From a virus, in IMG/VR virus record IMGVR_UViG_3300025122_000137, positions 1 through 25,467 of that record: a DNA stretch of 25,467 nt. One strand, given 5' to 3'. The notes under the pieces are model-generated. The model ran no database searches and was not told where the DNA came from. It was given only the letters and a program-made list of their open reading frames with translations. Positions 22,510 through 25,467 of the stretch are shown piece after piece. Position 1 is the stretch's first letter. Every line of letters begins with the position of its first letter. Both the position numbers and the translations under genes were made by a program.

Positions 22510-24924
22510 ATGACTGTAACAAATACAACGAAGAAGGTAGCGGGTACCGCAGGAGACGGTAGTAACACTACTTTCTCGTTCAGCCCAATGGTTATCTATG
22601 CTGCTTCCGAGTTGGAGGTGGTAACCACCGTTATCGCCACGGGCGTGGAAACCACACGCTCGCAGGGGACGGGTGACAGCGCTTGGAGCATCTCGATCAC
22701 GACGTTCCCCGCCACCGGCTCCATCACATATCCTGAAGACGAAGTGACGCCGCTGCCGGCGACGGAAACCCTGAGCATCCGGCGCGTTCTGACGATTGAG
22801 AACCAGCTTGACTTGGAGCACCGGGGAACATATGCTCCTGCCGCTCAGGAAACGCAATTCGACAAGATCGCAATGATCCAGTTGCAGCAGCAGGAAGAAA
22901 TATCCCGCTGCCCACGGATCAAGATGTCGGACACCACCACAACGACCACGGCATTGTCGGCAGACATCGTTACCCTGGCAGCCATCTCTACGGACGTAAC
23001 TGCGGTTGCCGGTCTAGCCAACTCCTTTACGTTCACTACGACTTTCGGCTCCGACCAGATTGACGCGACGGCGCACCCGCTTGCGAATGGGGATAGATTT
23101 ACAGTCACGACTTCAGCGAGTGACTTGCCTAGCGGACTATCAACAGCTATTACATATTTCGTGGTCACTGACGCTGCCAATAGCTTCCAGGCTTCGTTGA
23201 CTTCTGGTGGTGCAGCGGTTGCTCTCGCCGACGATGGAACTGGCACCCACACGGCGCACTACGGCTCTATAGTAACCGGGGGCTCGCTCGACAGCGCATT
23301 ATTAACGACTGTCGCCGGCATCTCGGCGAACGTAACGACTGTCGCCGGCATCTCGGCGAACGTAACGACCGTCGCCGGCATCTCGGCGAACGTAACGACC
23401 GTCGCCGGTATCAGCGCCAACGTAACGACCGTCGCGGGGGTCTCAGGCAACGTCACTACGGTTGCAGGTATCTCAGCCGACGTTACCACGGTTGCCGGTA
23501 TCAGCGCCAACACCACCACTGTCGCAGGTATCTCGGCTGACGTAACGACCGTAGCTGGCATTAGCTCAGACGTGTCGAGCGTGGCTTCTCAGTCCCACCA
23601 CTATAAATTTGATACGTCTACCACACTCTCAGAAGACCCCGGCACAGGGGATATCCGGTATAACAATGCCACCCCCGCCTCAGTGACGGTCATATCACTG
23701 TCCAATACTCCTAGCGGTGGCTCTGACATCTCCCCCTTCATCGTCACTTGGGATGATAGCACGAACGCAATAGCTGGTACTATCACTATCCAAGACGCGG
23801 ACACAGCCACCACTTTCCAAATCTTCTCAGTCACTGGCTCAGTTACAGACAGCGGCGCTTGGCTCGAAATCCCCGTAACTCACGTAGCCGGCACAACGCT
23901 CCCTGCGAGCACAGATGATCTCTTCCTCTCGTTCTCGCGCACGGGCAACGATGGCGCTGGTTCGGGGGATATGACAGCGGCCAACAATCTATCCGACGTA
24001 GCGTCCGCTGCGACATCTTTCGGCAACATCAAACAGGCTGCGACCACGACAGCCACAGGTGTTGTCGAACTGGCGACGGGCGCGGAGACTAATACTGGGA
24101 CCGACACAGCGCGAGCGGTTACACCAGATGGCCTGGACGATTGGACCGGTAGCACACAGATTGCTACAGTCGGAACTGTCGGTACAGGCGTTTGGCAGGG
24201 CACCGACGTTGGCGTTGCCTACGGCGGCACTGGAGCATCCACTCTCACTGACGGCGGGATTTTGCTAGGCTCTGGTACTGATCCAATTACCGCGATGGGT
24301 GTTTTGGCCGACGGGTCAATCGTCGTTGGCGACGGCTCTACTGATCCGGTTGCGCTTGCAGCATTCTCGTCCTCGACAGGTAACCTCGTCGCCGCAAAAG
24401 GTGGCACCATCGGGCAGCAAACTATCTGGTGGCCAGCGGGAGCAATGGAACCCGCCGTGACGACTGCCCCCGCAACATCGAATGTCGTCGAAATTGGCAC
24501 TTCGCTCTTCGCGGCAAGGACGATGGACTTTGCAACTGATGCTGACGACTATGCCTATTTCGGCCTTCAGATGCCCAAAAGTTGGGATGCTGGTACGTTA
24601 GTTTGTCAGTTTGTCTGGTCAGCTACGGGGACCACTGCTAATACCGTTCTTTGGGCGATCGCAGCCACATCATTGGGGGACGATGAAGTCCTCACCACTG
24701 CTTTTCCGGCGGCCGTATCTCCCGCGGCCGATACCAACAGCACCACGGCTGACGATATAATGATATCGGCCGAAGTGAGTGTCACTGTTGGCAGTACTCC
24801 CGCGGCCGAAGACTATGTCATGTTTGAAGTCAGTCGAGATGTAAGTGGTGACACACTTGCTGAAGATGCACGGCTTCACGGCATTCGGATACATTATACA
24901 ATAGATACAGGGAATGACACATAA
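22510..24924 (+). CDS. Tail fibre protein (T7 gp17-like N-terminus)
   Basis: An 804-residue protein behind an AAAGGAT site. Residues 1-135 resemble the T7-type fibre attachment domain (GDGSNTTFSFSPMVIYAASE, LSIRRVLTIENQLDLEHRGT). Then comes a repeat region. A degenerate unit (about 151-170) is followed by an inserted FCCH-like domain (170-255; HPLANGDRFTV..., TYFVVTDAANSFQASL). Nine tandem 10-residue units (consensus TTVAGISANV, 266-355) come next. Residues 360-640 are beta-rich shaft with a typical fibre segment AYGGTGASTLTDGGILLGSG. The end (from WWPAGAMEP) resembles a C-terminal domain seen in many environmental phage fibres (MPKSWDAGTL, YVMFEVSRDVSGDTLAEDAR). It should form a trimer, attach to the tail and contact the receptor. 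Confidence 0.87.
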   Translation: MTVTNTTKKVAGTAGDGSNTTFSFSPMVIYAASELEVVTTVIATGVETTRSQGTGDSAWSISITTFPATGSITYPEDEVTPLPATETLSIRRVLTIENQLDLEHRGTYAPAAQETQFDKIAMIQLQQQEEISRCPRIKMSDTTTTTTALSADIVTLAAISTDVTAVAGLANSFTFTTTFGSDQIDATAHPLANGDRFTVTTSASDLPSGLSTAITYFVVTDAANSFQASLTSGGAAVALADDGTGTHTAHYGSIVTGGSLDSALLTTVAGISANVTTVAGISANVTTVAGISANVTTVAGISANVTTVAGVSGNVTTVAGISADVTTVAGISANTTTVAGISADVTTVAGISSDVSSVASQSHHYKFDTSTTLSEDPGTGDIRYNNATPASVTVISLSNTPSGGSDISPFIVTWDDSTNAIAGTITIQDADTATTFQIFSVTGSVTDSGAWLEIPVTHVAGTTLPASTDDLFLSFSRTGNDGAGSGDMTAANNLSDVASAATSFGNIKQAATTTATGVVELATGAETNTGTDTARAVTPDGLDDWTGSTQIATVGTVGTGVWQGTDVGVAYGGTGASTLTDGGILLGSGTDPITAMGVLADGSIVVGDGSTDPVALAAFSSSTGNLVAAKGGTIGQQTIWWPAGAMEPAVTTAPATSNVVEIGTSLFAARTMDFATDADDYAYFGLQMPKSWDAGTLVCQFVWSATGTTANTVLWAIAATSLGDDEVLTTAFPAAVSPAADTNSTTADDIMISAEVSVTVGSTPAAEDYVMFEVSRDVSGDTLAEDARLHGIRIHYTIDTGNDT
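23305..23574 (+). repeat. Nine tandem 30-bp units inside the tail fibre gene
   Basis: Nine in-frame 30-bp units encode TTVAGISANV and close variants. The first three are nearly identical at DNA level, while later ones diverge mainly at third positions. There are no spacers, so this is a protein repeat and not a CRISPR array. Repeats of this kind form fibre shafts and can change copy number by slippage or recombination. Confidence 0.95.
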
Positions 24925-25316
24925 TGGCTAGATACGCACTGATAGAAGCTGGCGTCATCAAACGAGAAGTCGAGGGTGATAAAGAGTTTCGCTCAGGCAC
25001 GCCACCTGCCCTTCCAGACAAGGCGTTCGACTGGGTGCCGGTAATCCTTGTCAACAATGACGTTGACTACGATAGCGCAACACAAATTCAAGAGGGGCCA
25101 GTTGAGGTCATCACTGATAGTGAAGTAACGCGTACGTGGACGGTGCGAGAAAAAACGCAAACGGAACTGGATGAGCGGCTTGCTGTTCCTTCCGATTTCG
25201 CTGTGCTGGTGAATGCTCTGGCCAACAAAGCTGTCCTTAACTCTGCCGACCTTCCACAAGAATTAATTGATCGAGTTAACGCCCGCAATCGCCTCGACAG
25301 CGATCCAGAGATTTAA
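24924..25316 (+). CDS. Small tail-fibre-associated protein (130 aa)
   Basis: The start shares one base with the fibre stop (TAATG), so it is probably translated with it. The protein begins MARYALIEAGVIKREVEGDK, has a central part with FDWVPVILVNNDVDYDSATQ, then the strand/helix boundary VEVITDSEVTRTWTVREKTQ and a helical C-terminus (SADLPQELIDRVNARNRL). Small proteins with this 'YALI..G.V ... VTRTWTVR.KT..EL' layout often follow phage fibre genes. They may help fibre folding or sit on the virion, but a precise function is not established. Confidence 0.75.
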   Translation: MARYALIEAGVIKREVEGDKEFRSGTPPALPDKAFDWVPVILVNNDVDYDSATQIQEGPVEVITDSEVTRTWTVREKTQTELDERLAVPSDFAVLVNALANKAVLNSADLPQELIDRVNARNRLDSDPEI

Positions 25317-25317
25317 G

Positions 25318-25467
25318 ATGCTCCGAGGCACAGCACTGTCTGGTTTTGGCGCGGGAGTGGCAGAAGTACCTTGCGACACTACGTCTAGTTCTTCCGGGGA
25401 GTGGAACGGAGCAACTGGTTCTTTTACGTTTAGTGGGGATGGCGTTAACAGTGATGCCGGCGATAAA
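25318..25467 (+). CDS. N-terminus of a further tail/surface protein, cut by the right edge
   Basis: An open frame begins at ATG 25318, one base after the preceding stop, and runs to the window end (50 codons). It starts MLRGTALSGFGAGVAEVPCD and continues S/G/T-rich (SSSSGEWNGATGSFTFSGDG). The composition (Gly, Ser, Thr, Asp, aromatic) is that of a beta-rich, surface-exposed virion protein. Position after the fibre suggests a second fibre, an adhesin or a decoration protein. Nothing more can be said from 50 residues. Confidence 0.65.
   Translation, partial: MLRGTALSGFGAGVAEVPCDTTSSSSGEWNGATGSFTFSGDGVNSDAGDK

Noticed and set aside
23259-23561. Reverse frame with PATVVT repeats
   Set aside because: It is the antisense reading of the tail fibre tandem repeat.
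23305-23574. Possible CRISPR-like array of 30-bp repeats
   Set aside because: The units are contiguous with no spacers and in frame with the fibre gene, so they are protein repeats.
22510-25467. Diversity-generating retroelement, suggested by the BPP-1-like head genes
   Set aside because: No reverse transcriptase, template repeat or C-type-lectin variable repeat is visible in the window.
1-25467. tRNA genes, integrase or attachment sites
   Set aside because: None was recognised on reading either strand, so a temperate lifestyle cannot be claimed from this window.

Overview
This window is the morphogenesis half of a tailed, podovirus-type bacteriophage genome (or prophage). A nearly unbroken rightward gene series runs small terminase, large terminase, portal, scaffold, major capsid protein, capsid cement protein, tail tube proteins, injected virion proteins, tail fibre. 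Base composition looks mid-50s % GC by eye, genes are tightly packed, and many start/stop codons overlap (ATGA or TAATG), which points to translational coupling. The host cannot be named. A Gram-negative host is likely from the T7-type ejection proteins, the virion peptidoglycan hydrolase and one Sec-type signal peptide.

Left end (1-1334). Three small leftward genes of unknown function occupy 1-769, the first cut by the window edge. They are followed by a control region of about 560 bp. It holds a leftward sigma70-like promoter, a cluster of AGCC(AA/TT)GGCT-type repeats (854-1048), G-rich tracts that could be part of a packaging or replication site, and a good rightward sigma70-like promoter (1171-1200). 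This looks like the divergent switch between early and late transcription.

Head module (1335-9764). A 37-residue membrane protein is coupled to terS. Then come terL, a small proline-rich protein, the portal, a Bbp19-type protein, scaffold, major capsid protein and a Bbp16-type cement protein, followed by a strong hairpin. The order and the Bbp19/Bbp16 relatives resemble the head module of Bordetella phage BPP-1. A small protein with an AT-hook-like tail and an unusual lectin-like protein with a signal peptide follow.

Tail and ejection module (9834-22456). Adaptor/tail tube A protein, a 1021-residue tail tube B-like protein decorated with FCCH-like and FN3-like domains, a T7 gp13-like acetyltransferase-fold protein, a gp14-like protein, a gp15-like protein ending in a lysozyme-like domain, an 818-residue protein carrying a ParB/sulfiredoxin-like motif, and an 841-residue gp16-like protein. 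Together these probably form the tail tube and the internal core injected into the host.

Receptor module (22510-25467). A T7 gp17-like tail fibre with nine tandem 10-residue repeats, a small downstream protein, and the start of another gene cut by the right edge.

The most unexplained signal is a palindrome with core GGTATCACGTGATACC. It occurs exactly at the terL start (2089-2104) and before the tail module (9786-9801), and with 14/16 identity before the tail fibre (22470-22485). It therefore sits at the start of three gene blocks.
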